Assembly (NCBI RefSeq): GCF_048569485.1
Contig: NC_134356.1
Coordinates: forward strand, 466,879,820 to 466,943,819
Source: Anomaloglossus baeobatrachus
Taxonomy: Eukaryota; Chordata; Amphibia; Anura; Aromobatidae
Length of the DNA stretch: 64,000 nt
Direction: 5' to 3'
This document shows, piece after piece, positions 12,005 through 24,028 of the stretch. The notes beneath the pieces were generated by a model that saw only the letters and a program-made list of their open reading frames with translations, made no database searches and was not told the DNA's origin. Position 1 is the stretch's first letter. The number at the start of each line of letters is the position of its first letter. The position numbers and the translations under genes were made by a program.

Positions 12005-12356
12005 GGCTATGTTCACACATTGTGGTTTTTAAATGCAAATTAAAACCTGCTTTTTACTGTACCGGCAAAAGCAGTGAGATTTCAGAAATACTGAATTGTA
12101 AAACTGCTGCATTTTTCAAAATTGCAGCATGTGAATTATTTCAGCATTTTTGAAGTGTTTTTTCACTATACAAAGCATCAGTGTGCAAAAACGCTGCAAA
12201 TAATGGAGCCATCAGTTTGTGCTGCTTTTTTGGTGAATTAAATTCATTTTATTAAACATGCACTGTAAAAATATATGTAATCTGCATTAAAAATGCAGCT
12301 TCTTCACTGCCAAGAGCCCAGGTTTTGCCTGAAGAAAAAAGCAAGTGAACATGGCC
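12005..12356. mobile_element. 352-bp miniature element, TAA target duplication
   Basis: Ends GGCTATGTTCACACATTG and, inverted, GGCCATGTTCACTTGCTT; flanked by TAA at 12002-12004 and 12357-12359. The interior is A/T-rich with many GCAGCATTTTT-like motifs. It resembles the end sequence of the larger element at 33878-40704. Confidence 0.75.
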
Positions 12357-12795
12357 TAACAAGACCTCCTTTTTGTCCCCTCCCCCCATTGAAAACACTT
12401 CGACAAGTGCTATCTGATGTTTTATCGAATAGAACTCATTCCAGTGTTATACTATGGGACAGTGCTGCCCAGCGCTTTTTTCTCATGACGTGTAGGCATG
12501 AGAAAAAAAAATTGCTGTATGCTGTGATTGGCAGCGGATAGCGAATGATGCATGCAAAACATCAGACTGCACTGATGTCATCCGAGTGCAGTCTGATATT
12601 CGCCAAGACAGACGATGGAGAAAATCTCTCCATCTTGTCCACACCTATGATCCGTTTCTCACATGCAAGAGAATCAGAACACAGTAGAATGACATCGGCT
12701 CAGAATCGGCTCATGCTTGCAGCAGAGTTTGAGCATTTGCAGAATGCATCTGATTTTCTTGCATGAGAGAACATATGCCAGTGTGAGGGATCCCT
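12357..12795. repeat. Probable truncated miniature element
   Basis: Ends with CATATGCCAGTGTGAGGGATCCCTA, a terminus style common in frog miniature elements. The opposite terminus is not visible. The interior has a short inverted repeat around CATCAGACTGCACTGATGTC. No gene. Confidence 0.35.
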
Positions 12796-12959
12796 AAAAT
12801 ATATTAGAGCAGTATTAATGTCTCTTAATTGGCCTCTAAAGTAATTATGTACCCCAAATGCCAACATAAACTAATAATGTATGTCCCTGTAATAATGTTA
12901 TAGGGGTTATCCAGTCTGTACGGAAAACATTGCATTTACTCTGAGTGCTACGCTGTGAC

Positions 12960-13271
12960 TGCAGACTTGTGAATTGTCCAGGCACACACTTGCCCTGAGG
13001 AAGCTGCTAATGCAGCGATACGCGTGGGTCTTGCCCATGGGATTTTTCTGACTCTTCCTCCCCTCTCCGCTATTATTGAGCCTTGATATATTTTTTTCCT
13101 CTGTGACTGACCCCTTGGTGGGGTATTTTACAGCATGGATGGTCCTCCGGCTTTAATCTTGGTATAGTACCACTTTGTCCTGTTCTGGACAAGGACCCAT
13201 AGGGTTGTAATCCCTCTATATCCACTCCTTATTCCACCGAATATAATCTGGGTCTGCTACTTTATATAACA
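12960..13271 (+). repeat. Penelope-like 3' region, left part
   Basis: Carries CCTGAGGAAGCTGC-TAAT-GCAGCGATACGCG, a stem flanked by CTGAGGA and GATAC, like the motif in the insert at 1412-1947. The sequence resumes after the tandem element at 19585 and ends near 19960 with CAATAAAG. Classification as Penelope-like is tentative. Confidence 0.35.
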
Positions 13272-13392
13272 TGACATTTCCAGGAGGGATTTCCGGTCGT
13301 TGATTCCTATATTATTCCCAATTACCCTTACCCGGTATCAATAATATCACGGACACTGCTTGCGACTTGGTAAAAAATGGCCCCAGCAGCCC

Positions 13393-13398
13393 TTTATT
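13393..13398 (-). terminator. Poly(A) signal of unit A
   Basis: AATAAA on the minus strand (TTTATT on plus) followed by a GGGCTGCTGGGGCC segment. It is conserved in unit B at 15605-15610. Confidence 0.4.
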
Positions 13399-15314
13399 GC
13401 ATATTGTTTACACACTAACACAAGGGGGCACCGTCCAACGGGCGTCCCCAACATTTAACAATAGGTAATACCATAATAATAATAATACAGTACGTAATAC
13501 AATACGTAACCCTGGGTAGGCCCGGTCCAGAAACCACCTTCCACCACCAAAACATGATCCCTGGCCGCAACACACACCGGGCCGGAGATGAGGTATGAAT
13601 CACCTACGGATCAATACCCCCCACCTTGCAGGACCCATGCCTGCAAGATCCTTGTAACCGGAGCCACTATATCCTACAAGTGACTCTCCATTCAAATAAC
13701 ATTATCCGTTAAACCGCCTCTGGACCAGACCTACCCCCGCCATAAGTCCGGTCCAGAAGCCATACTCCACCACCAGAACACAATCCCTGGCCGCAACACA
13801 CCGACCCAGAGATACGAGGCATTAATCACCTACGGATCAATACCCCAACCTTGCAGGACCCCATGCCTGCAAGATCCATGTAACCGGAACACACCAACCC
13901 AGAGATACGAGGCATTAATCACCTACGGATCAATACCCCAACCTTGCAGGACCCCATGCCTGCAAGATCCCTGTACCCAAAGCCACTATATCCTACAAGT
14001 GACCCTTCAATCACACAACCGTCAGAAACACGATCCCTGGCCGCAACACACCGACCCAGAAATACGAGGCATTAATCACCTACGGATCAATACCCCAACC
14101 TTGCAGGACCCCATGCCTGCAAGATGTCTGTAACCAAAGCCACTATATCCTACAAGTGACCCTTCAATCACACAACCGTCAGAAACATGATCCCTGGCCG
14201 CAACACACCGACCCAGAGATGGGGGCATTAATCACCTACGGATTAAAACCCCCCCAAGAAGCATCAAGTATCAACCGTGTCTCAAAACCTTACATTCCTC
14301 TTTACCTCCAACTCAATATTATCCCCGGCTGCAACCTCCAGCCCAGAAATATGAGGCATCAATCACCTACGGATCAATCCCCCATGTGCATAACAGTAAC
14401 TGTGACCTCAAAAACCTTAAAGCCCGTTAGCAACTTTAATCCAAAAACATCCCCGAGCTGCAACCAGCCCAGAGATAAGAGATATTAATCACCTACGGAT
14501 CAAAACCCCTATGCCTTGCAGAACCACGTGCTTGCACTGCACTTGGATCCAGAACCATGACCCCAACCAGTGACTCCTCCTGCGATTACCATTTCACCAA
14601 AATGGATCACTGACCACAACAATGGTCCCATATTTAAATGAGGTAAAAGTCACCAAAGGAGTAATACCCTTACCCAAACCAAAACACCCGTACTTTCAAT
14701 TACCTATCACCTGGGGCACTATAGCCACCTGTGACTCCCTGGCAACCATCAACTCCTTAATATATAATCCTTGGCAACAACCCTGACCCATATATAAGGC
14801 ATTGATCACCAATGGAGCAATACCTCCTCCCTGCAGACAACCTTGTACCTGCAGGTCACCAGTAACCGGAGCCACTGTACCTTCCCCAGTGGCTCTCCAT
14901 CCAAACACCAGTAACAATTAGAGCTCCTCTGGACCAGACCTACCCCTGCTGCTGTGACAAAGGACAAAATCACCATTACTTATGCTGACCATACACATAT
15001 ACATCATACACATCATATACATATATTCCCACATTACCCCCATCTTATTCACCCACTTACAAGAGTCCCAAATGACAATATACATCCACAAAGAAATCTC
15101 TTTTCTTCCGTTTTTTTTCGTTTTATTTTATACACAACACTTTCTCCAATCCTTTCTTTTCTCTTTTTTTTTTTTGTTGTTGTAATGGCTCTTAAAATTG
15201 AATAATTATACATGCATATAAACACACCAATAATAACAATACACAATAGAAGGGAGGGTGGGTGGGAAGCTGTCATCCAGGAAATGCAAGAGGAGGTAAT
15301 GGACTCCCACCTCC

Positions 15315-15323
15315 TATTATATA
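15315..15323 (-). promoter_or_regulatory. TATA-like box of unit A
   Basis: TATATAATA on the minus strand, about 160 bp inside the unit's minus-strand start. The same sequence occurs at the equivalent place in unit B. Confidence 0.4.
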
Positions 15324-15604
15324 CACCATAAAGCTCCCTCCTTTCCTTCCACCACACTCCACCCCCTAACCAATCACCTTCTTTTCCTCATTGCTAAACG
15401 AACCAACACTGTTTAACCCCATCAACTCCCTACCCTCCGGGCTGTCATGTCGCCCCTACACCCTATGGGTTCCATGGCTTTCTTGACATTTCCAGGAGGG
15501 ATTTCCGGTCGTTGATTCCTATATTATTCCCAATTACCCTTACCCGGTATCAATAATATCACGGACACTGCTTGCGACTTGGTAAAAAATGGCCACAGCA
15601 GCCC

Positions 15605-15610
15605 TTTATT
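15605..15610 (-). terminator. Poly(A) signal of unit B
   Basis: AATAAA on the minus strand in the same sequence context as in unit A. Confidence 0.4.
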
Positions 15611-18600
15611 GCCTATTGTTTACACACTAACACAAGGGGGCATCGTCCAACGGGCGTCCCCAACATTTAACAATAGGTAATACCATAATAATAATAATAC
15701 AGTACGTAATACAATACGTAACCCTGGGTAGGCCCGGTCCAGAAACCACCTTCCACCACCAAAACATGATCCCTGGCCGCAACACACACCGGGCCAGAGA
15801 TGAGGTATGAATCACCTACGGATCAATACCCCCCACCTTGCAGGACCCATGCCTGCAAGATCCTTGTAACTGGAGCCAGTATATCCTACAAGTGACTCTA
15901 CATTCAAATAACATTATCCGTTAAACCGCCTCTGGACCAGACCTACCCCCGCCACAGAACAGGCCACGTGACACCTTGCGTGACCTGGACCCCCACACAC
16001 CCAACGCTTGCTCCCCCAACTTGCAAGCCAAACCAACCATTAAAACCTTTCCATCTATCACTTAAACTCTGAGCATCCAATATATGCACCAGCCAGCGTA
16101 CCCAGTCCACCTTACTGCACCGCACTCCCCTGATCCTTGGTGGCAGGAGCCACCGGGTCCCTGTGACGGCCACTCAGGCCCACCGGCACACCATGCCACA
16201 AGCTCCCAAATTATACCGGAATCCACACCATGCCACGCTGGCCTTATTATAACCAATTAAATGCAGTACCGACTGTACCATCATCCTCCCCAGTACCGAC
16301 CAAAGAACCACTGTACAGTCACCCTGTACAGTCAGTCCTCCTCCTGTCTCCAGCTGAATTAAACCACCACTGGGGTTGAGATACAACAACAGGATGACAC
16401 TCACACTGCTTATGCTACTGGGTCACTTCGCACCCCAAACCTAGTTCTCCCAGGAAACCACTAAAGTGAAACCCTGCTGTAAAACGACTGCAATCCATAG
16501 CCTTGAAAGTTCCCCTACAGCTGACCTTGCAGCTTCCCCAGAGCCAAATATCACTACCGGCCTTCCCTGACCGATTTTATTCCGCCATCACACCCTCTGA
16601 CAACAACAGAGGCTCAAGCTGTCTTCCCCAGAAAATCCCCAAATCTTCCCACATACTCAACTACCACACTAATGGACCTTCTTCATCCGAAATCAGGCCC
16701 ACTTAATTTCAACGAGGCCCACACGGCCTAACGGAACCATGCTCCACCCCAAAATTAACACGGCCTCAAAAAACAAAACAACCGCAACCATCGCCCTGTA
16801 CCCATTACTGAGGCGAAGATATTGAAGCATTACCTTCGATCCCAAGGTCCCCAACAACACCTCCAACCATAATGCATAGTCCGCTTGCCTCCGCAAACTG
16901 GACCACGACAAGCTCCCTGTATTACAATGCCCACCGGAAAATTGCAGCCACACCACTGGCCCGATTGACTCCATATGCAACTATGGGCATCAGGAGACAC
17001 AACTTTACCAAACACCATGTCCGGGCCTTTCGATCTCAAGGAAAACCTTGTGACACGCAACCCCCTTTGAGCTCTCATATTACACCCCAAGATAAATTAA
17101 AACCTTGGCCACACCATCGTATCCGCTCAAAGCCGACCACCGAGGGGCGTACCACTATTTTCCCGTAACGCACAACTGCACCTTCAAACCAAATACCTTC
17201 GTGCCGTGAGACCGGAGCACCATGACTCCCTAAGCAAACCCTTACCCAGATGCCCATACCTACCACCGGGCCAAGCATTCCTTTTTTTTTTTTTTTTTTT
17301 TTTTTTAATTGTATATGAATATTAAATAGACTCCACCAGCCCAGAGATGCCAGGAGTCCACCCATGCAAAACACCCAATAATACCAGATGGCCCTAAGCT
17401 ATCCGACTTACACTCTATGCACCACAAGTACCCAATCCTCTAGTCCAATCCATAACTCGCATAGTCCCCACCCGTAATCACGGCTGTCCGAAGAACTCCA
17501 TTATTCCGTCTGCGCAGCCCACCATTGCTGATTAACCGAGTTCACCCACAGCAGCCCAAAGCTGCCCAGCACCTACATTGACACCAATTCAGTCACGCTG
17601 GACTCAACATTCCTCCCAGCACCAACCTCCACAATGGGATAACATGCTGACTAGCCACAAATTAATCCCATGTTACCATTGATGCGGTTGCAAACCTACA
17701 AGCCCATTACAGCAACCAACACTTCACCTTCTCCTACATTTCCGCTCTCCTTTATTCACTTATCCACAGCAACCCTCGCACCATACCGGGGCCCCGCACC
17801 TACACATCACTCACAAAAACCCCCTGAAAACTCCTCGCACACACCGTACCGCGGGACCCCTCGCCCCTTTACCTTACCCACCATAATTCATCCAATAAGA
17901 ACCACCATGCATCAGAAGATTTAATAATGAAACACCCCAGCAAACCTTCAATAACTGCGCCGTCTCACCCGCTCACATGTGCCGCAATCATCAGCCCCCT
18001 TAACCAAGTCTCACAAGACCTAAACTGCGGTAAACGCCGAACCTCGCCATCCCCAACCTGCAACTGTAACCACCGGACCTGACGCCACCTGCACCCTCAC
18101 GGCCCCGCTGCCATGAGACCACCCCGTCCATAACTCTGCCCCTGGCCTCCAGAACATGAACCCACACCCCCCCGGGGACCACGGCACCAACCGACCTATG
18201 AACTAACCACATGCTCCAAACCCCCCCAGCTGCTACCCATATTTCCAGACACTACTCCACTACAGCGACTGTCCCTCCACCACTACAAAAAGGCTGAAAC
18301 TTAAATTGATTACCGCGCCAGGCTGCCTCCAGAGGACGCCCTCAGATCAGCCGTCACCGTCCTTTTCGCCAGTCGTCCGTCGCTGATCCCGGGACAGTCC
18401 CTCAAGCTGCAGGCACCGAATGCCCGCCGGGTTCGCCCCCTGACGCCAGGAGCACCGTGTCCACATGCCCTGTTTGGGCCGATTGTCGCCTCCACAATGC
18501 TGGGCGCTCCCCTCCTGGGAGAAGTTGCTACTGATGAGAGCTGCACCCTTGTCCCAATGCCTGCTCCAGGATAGACAGCAGGCCTCATGTCTCCTCCTTG

Positions 18601-19202
18601 TCGCCACCTGCTGCGCCCAGTCCTCCGGTCCCGATGATCCAGCCACACAGGTGAGGTGACCCTGCAGGTGCCTCCTGTCTCCTCCTCACCGCCGCCTACT
18701 GCGCCCAGTCCTCCGGTCCCAATAATCCAGCCACACAGGTGAGGTGACCCTGTAAGCAGCCATCCTCCGCCCCCCCGCGGAGGGAGGGGGGGGTGTTGTC
18801 CATCCACCGCCGCTGGGCGCGCTCCCTGCCGGGAGCGGCCGCATCGCTCAAAAAATCCAGCCTGAGGCCTCACACTGGAAGTAGGCCCCCGGGCTTGACA
18901 CGCCCCCTTTTCAGCCGTCGCGGCCCTGCAGGAGATTCCTCCCGACAGCCAGAGCGGGCGCTGCAAGCTACCGCTGCCCACCCAGCTGCGGAGGGTCCCC
19001 ACAGGAGTGGGGGCTCTCACGTTGTCCTCCTCACCCCCACCTTCCCCAAAAGACCCCGGCGAGTCCTGAAACTGCCAGCACTGCAGCAAAGAGGGGGGGG
19101 AGGGGAAGGTGCCGAGGAGACACCCAGGCAGCCTGGGTGTGGGACTGCACTGCCTGGGCGCCCTGCACCACCATGCTGACCAGATCCGAGGATTCCTCAG
19201 GA

Positions 19203-19372
19203 CATCATGATCGAGGTTCCCCAGCCCGTCCAAGCTGCAGATCTGCGATGTCCAGATCCATCAGGCTGGATGTCATGATGGAGGTTCCCCAGCCCGTCCA
19301 AGCTGCAGATCTGCGATGTCCAGATCCATCAGGCTGGATGTCATGATGGAGGTTCCCCAGCCCGTCCAAGCT
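19203..19372. repeat. 66-bp tandem repeat, about 2.6 copies
   Basis: The unit contains GAGGTTCCCCAGCCCGTCCA and GATGTCCAGATCCATCAGGC. Copies are almost identical, so the array is young. It lies inside unit B between the TATA block and the CpG-rich block. Confidence 0.85.
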
Positions 19373-19415
19373 GTCATCCAGGAAATGCAAGAGGAGGTAA
19401 TGGACTCCCACCTCC

Positions 19416-19424
19416 TATTATATA
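19416..19424 (-). promoter_or_regulatory. TATA-like box of unit B
   Basis: TATATAATA on the minus strand, in the conserved 210-bp end block, followed downstream (minus) by 66-bp repeats and the CpG-rich region. Confidence 0.4.
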
Positions 19425-19584
19425 CACCATAAAGCTCCCTCCTTTCCTTCCACCACACTCCACCCCCTAACCAATCACCTTCTTTTCCTCATTGCTAAAC
19501 GAACCAACACTGTTTAACCCCATCAACTCCCTACCCTCCGGGCTGTCATGTTGCCCCTACACCCTATGGGTTCCATGGCTTTCT

Positions 19585-19960
19585 GAGCCACACGCAATTC
19601 TCTATTTCTGTAGATTATGTATCATGTTATTTGCTTGGTCTCATGACTTGTTATATTATGTATTTAAAGTGTATATTATTCTAGATGTGCAGTACGGCAT
19701 ATTGTGGCTTTTGTTAAGGGGTATATCTTGTCTCTTTAGCTTATTACATGATACTATGGTATACCATTATAATATTGTGAGTTGGTGGGGAGATTCATAC
19801 CGTGCTATTTAGTGTGTTTTTGTATTTTAAATGATTTTATGTAATTTTGGCTACAATAAAGATTGCTTTTTATAATAATATTGGACTCTGCTTCCCATTA
19901 TGCAGTCCTTTTCTCCTAACACTAGCTTGTTTCTTACTTCATGGGTTAGCATTGAGACCG
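19585..19960 (+). repeat. Penelope-like 3' region, right part
   Basis: AT-rich sequence continuing the element interrupted at 13271. It ends with CAATAAAGATTGC followed by ATTGGACTCTGCTTCCC, comparable with the AATAAA-then-GGAGTGC ends seen in 1412-1947 and in the minus strand of 63185-63265. Confidence 0.35.
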
Positions 19961-20090
19961 TCTTTATATTATAATTAGATATTAGTTGTGCACCCCTTCC
20001 CCTGGTCTTGCAATTGTCCTAGTACACGCACTGTGCACTACCAGGATTCATCAGTGTCAGGGATGGGAAAGCAACCAAGTATACAATATG

Positions 20091-21014
20091 TGTGACGCCC
20101 CTGGACTATCAGGTCGTCACAGGGTACTGCACAAGCTGCCTTTCCGTGCAAGTGAAAGTGAGAGGAGGTCAGGAGCGGGGCTCCTGAGGAACTGTCCAGG
20201 TTGCAGATGGTGGTCTGGGCCTAGAGTAGTTGGACCCCCGGTCGCAGGGGATCATGGCAAGGTGCCTGTAACTGTCGAGGAGGATAGCCGGCAGCCTAGC
20301 ATGATCACCGGTCCTGGAACGAAGGGATGACGGGGTACACGGACCCTAGGTCAGGGAGTAGCTTCAGGTAACCTGATAATTCACCTGAGGAGAACGGAGC
20401 CTTTATGATTCGTTCCCAACTGCTCCAGAATAGGGGCATTAGCACAACGAGGGGGATAGAACTTTCCAAACCACAACAGTCCAGAAAATCCCAAGCGTGA
20501 GCACTGGGAGCAAGCTCCCATACTTAGCCATAGTAGAGAGTTGGGCCCGGCTAGTTCCACACTACCGGGCCATTAAGTTGAAGTCAAAACTAAGTGCCAG
20601 AAGGCAGGTCATGGATCACCAGGCAGCACCATTGGGGATGGGACCCGAACGAACTCCCTTCAGCGACAGCGGTGTCCAGAGACTTGGTTTACCGGTTGTC
20701 AGTGTCTGCTTAATGAACTGAGTGAGTACGAGAGTGGCCCCTGTATCCCACATGGCACACCTATCACCGAGTCCTGGGGCATTCCCCTACCCGTGGAGAG
20801 CTATGACACCTTGCTGCCCCACTCCATCACCCCGGTTACTCCCAGCGGCAGCGGCGGTACTCCCTAAATTACCGTACACCACAGGTGGCGTCACGAACTG
20901 TACATTAACTTCCCTGTTAAATGTAACTACCTCCTTCATTTGAGTGTTCGGACACCCTCGAGCCACAGCGAACCTGGATCCGAACAGCTAGGCTGCTGCC
21001 ACGGGGGCGGCACA
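20091..21014 (+). mobile_element. Solo LTR, TATG target duplication (fossil)
   Basis: Starts TGTGACGCCCCTGG and ends GGGGGCGGCACA, with TATG on both sides (20087-20090 and 21015-21018). It is 924 bp. A primer-site-like TGGCGTCACGAAC lies at 20886-20898, about 120 bp before the end. No internal region; an ordinary solo LTR that looks whole. Confidence 0.8.
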
Positions 21015-22185
21015 TATGCATTCTCCCGGCCAGAACCTGATTAGTGGATGTGGGTTAGTATGTGCCCATCAGCTGTTACGGAAGTCGACATACCTGGTGT
21101 TTTTGAATGATTCACCATAACATCTCCTCCTGCACCTCTCTCATAGTCCCCCAGTTTGTCGTGTACACCCTACTCCACCCTCTCTCTGCACAGTAGCCAG
21201 CCCTCAGCCCCACAGTTGTAGTCATGTAAAAGATTATTTCATCCTACACATGCTAAAGCTAAGAACTTGAACTTCACCATATCTAAACTGTTGGCCATGG
21301 AAATACTGCCTTTCTGCCTGGTGGATACAGACAGTTTCCGAAAGCTGATGGCCATCGCAGTAGCCCAGTACCAGTTCCCAAGTTGTCATTACTTCTCTAA
21401 TAAATCACGCATTCGTTGAAAAACTCTGTGGCTGACAGGGTACATTTCCCCACTGACACCCAGACGAGCAAGCATGGCCAGGGGCATTACATCTCACTGA
21501 ATGGGCACTGGGTGCCTCTGGTGGCTGCAGAGGCAAAGGGGTGAAGGGGCTGTTACACAATTCTTGAAATCCCCAAGCCTCAACCTCTCCCTAATGTAAC
21601 ACACGTTCTTACAGTGCTGAGAGAACATCCCCCATCTCCGTACAGCATAGCCAGGGCTCACTGCAATCAGGCAGTGTTGAAATTAAAAGGAATTTGAGAA
21701 TACAGTTGTAGCACCCCTGAGACCATCAGGTTGCTACAAGGTTCTGTATCCCAACCAGGATGCAGGGCCTACCCCCTTAGGGACCCAGAACCCCAGTGCC
21801 AGTACCAACAAAAACCCAGGTGTAATGCTGCCACCAGGGGGAGCCAGAGCTCTGTAGCATAATACACTACACAGAGCAATGAGAAACAGGAAGTGAATTC
21901 ACAGCGTTCTCATGCATTACCTCAAAGCACAGCTGAGAAGCAGAGCTGCAGAGCATGCAAGGAATAATCACACAGGCTGGGTCAAACACCGTACGGGCAG
22001 AAGCAGGACCGGAGGGACGAGCAAAAGCGGAGTCAAAGTCAGGCCAAGGTCAGTACCAAAGGAAGCAACCGAGTGGGGAAATAGGAGAGGGGACAGAGGA
22101 CAGGAGGGACGACCAGGGGATGGAACACAGACAAGGGCATGGGGGCACAGGAACAGACAGATCAGGATATCACTCACAGGACCAG

Positions 22186-23337
22186 TGTGAAGCCCCGAGA
22201 ACGCTGTGTCGGTGCATTACCTTCAGGGACTCCACTCTGCTGGATCCTGTCACTGGTAGGAAATCTTCTATTTGTCGTGACGCCACTCTCAGAATTGCGG
22301 TCAGTGGTGACCGCCACTGCAGGTTGAGGGTCGCCTGGGGCTGATGGTGGGTGCAGTTAGTTGTAATAGCCTCCTGAGAGTGAGGCAAGCCCCAGGGCCC
22401 TGTGTAGGTGTGTAGAACCACAAGGCGCAGAATAACTCCACACAAGCAGGATGTCTTTCAGGGGTTTTACTCACTTCAGATGGCAGGGTGAGTAACCCGG
22501 GCGTAGCTGGGATGAACCAGGCTGGAACCAGGTATCCTTCAGGCTGACTTCTGATGGTGACTACCGACTCGCCTTCCTTAGCCCTTAGTGGTTTGGGGTA
22601 ACCCCGACTTTTAGTCCCTATGGGGGTCACCCAGGGAAGTTGCTGAAGCCTCTCTCCCCTTCGTTTGCCGTTTGCTTGTTGCCTAGGCCAGATCACTCCA
22701 GCTGCTTGCCTCCTGTGAACTATGGGCCCTAACTGTGGCTACGTGGCTGCGGCTTTTAGGTGTTGTGGTGTGGGCTTTGAGGGCCCCACGCCGGCAGGTT
22801 TAGCAAGGAAAGGTGGATCTATCCCCGCTCCGGGATCTGCCGCCCGTTTGGGCCTGGTACTCCCTAGCAGTCTCCTTACTTCCCACTCTGTGCTCTCTCT
22901 TTAGCTGGAGACGGGTTTCGGGTAGCACTCCTAGGTGACCGTTCTCCCCCGTCGGTAGCCACTGCGCGGGCGCTGTCAGACTGCAACAGCCCCAGGGGTA
23001 GGGGTCAGCTCCACACGGAGCTCCCTGGACTCTGCACTGAACCGGCTCACTGCTCCTCCTCTCCTGTTCTTGCCTACGCCACCTAGCAACCAGGCTCTCT
23101 TACCACACCCCTTGAGAGGAGATGGAGGCTTTTGGCCCCCTCCACTATTCCAGTGGAGGTGAAGGCTTTTCCCCCTCCTGGGATCCCCAGGGGTCCTCTC
23201 ATAGGTACATGTGTGAGACCTGATCACTATGCGCCTGTGTAGTCACACCTCGGTCAGCCTTCTGGATTACCTGTATTGTACTGTCCCCAGCATGGGTGCA
23301 GTACTCAGTGGTGCCTGACCAGGTCAGGGGCGCCACA
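22186..23337 (-). repeat. 3' LTR of copy 1
   Basis: 1152 bp, nearly identical to 25968-27119. Contains an internal primer-site-like TGGCGTCACGA (22275-22285 on plus). Bordered on the interior side by the polypurine tract at 23338-23346. Confidence 0.9.
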
Positions 23338-23346
23338 TTCCCCCTT
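23338..23346 (-). promoter_or_regulatory. Polypurine tract of copy 1
   Basis: AAGGGGGAA on the minus strand immediately before the 3' LTR start TGTGGCGCC; the same tract sits at the corresponding place in copies 2 and 3. Confidence 0.75.
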
Positions 23347-24028
23347 AGTTATCACCAGCACGTCCTCGGGCTGCAAGACAACATTTTAAAATGCATAAAA
23401 CATTAAAACATGGTAAAACTTTTAAAACCACCAGGTACCATACATCACCACCCTCCACCCACAAGTCCGTTAACCCACCCAAACCCTTTCAGGAGGCAGG
23501 TCACCGGTCCTTTTGGTAACCAGATCTGGGCCATCTACTTCCCCAGACCTTTCCTCCAATCTGCCTCTCCCGTTGGCCGCGCCTTCAGCCACTTCTGGCA
23601 GGATGTAGAGGCGGCTTTCATGGGCTGGTGGTTTCAGGGTATACCTGGCCTGGTGGATCCGCGCCTTCAGCCACTTCTGGCAGGATCCAGAGGCGGCCTT
23701 CACAGTTGGTGCGGACCAGGTACCCTCTTTGTGGTGGAGAGCCAGGCCCCATAAACAGGCATGCTCTCTGGTTGCAGGTAAGCCAAGGCCCTATATACGG
23801 ACGTGCTCCCTGGTTGCAGACGAGCCAAGCCCCTAAACAGGCTGGCTCTGGTGGTGGTGGTGCCCTCTGGTGTAACTATTTACACTGCGAGAGTTTGTGG
23901 CTATAGCCAGTTCATAGCCTTAAGGTTCATTTCTCACATTAGTTTATGTGGGCACATTGCTTAAACTTGAAAACGTTGCAAAACTTCAAACTTGTCAAAC
24001 TGGGAACTTCTATGCTTCTTTCTGTACT

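Larger units (their letters stand above)
13272..15483 (-). mobile_element. Unclassified element, head-to-tail unit A (short form)
   Basis: Begins TGACATTTCCAGGAGGGA and ends TTCCATGGCTTTCT. It is joined directly to a second unit with the same ends. Read on the minus strand, it has TATATAATA near the start (15315-15323) and AATAAA near the end (13393-13398), suggesting a transcription unit. The middle (about 13740-14540) is a tandem array of about 130-bp units containing CACCTACGGATCAATACCCC and CTTGCAGGACCCCATGCCTG. There is no convincing protein. It matches no structure I know: not TG..CA ended, and no clear target duplication. Confidence 0.55.
15484..19584 (-). mobile_element. Unclassified element, head-to-tail unit B (long form)
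   Basis: Same ends as unit A: TGACATTTCC at the left and GGTTCCATGGCTTTCT at the right. The first about 470 bp and last about 210 bp are nearly identical to unit A. The middle is longer and different, with a 25-bp T run near 17282 and a CpG-rich block at about 18310-19200. On the minus strand the CpG-rich block lies just downstream of the TATA box. An open frame of 307 codons at 18310-19233 (-) has no recognisable domain and probably reflects base composition. Confidence 0.55.

Noticed and set aside
18310-19233. 307-codon minus-strand frame as a gene
   Set aside because: GC-rich, no domain, spans 66-bp repeats and lies within a mobile unit; more likely a composition artefact.
13272-19584. 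An LTR-internal-LTR retrotransposon
   Set aside because: The units abut with nothing between, lack TG..CA ends, primer site and polypurine tract, and show no clear target duplication.
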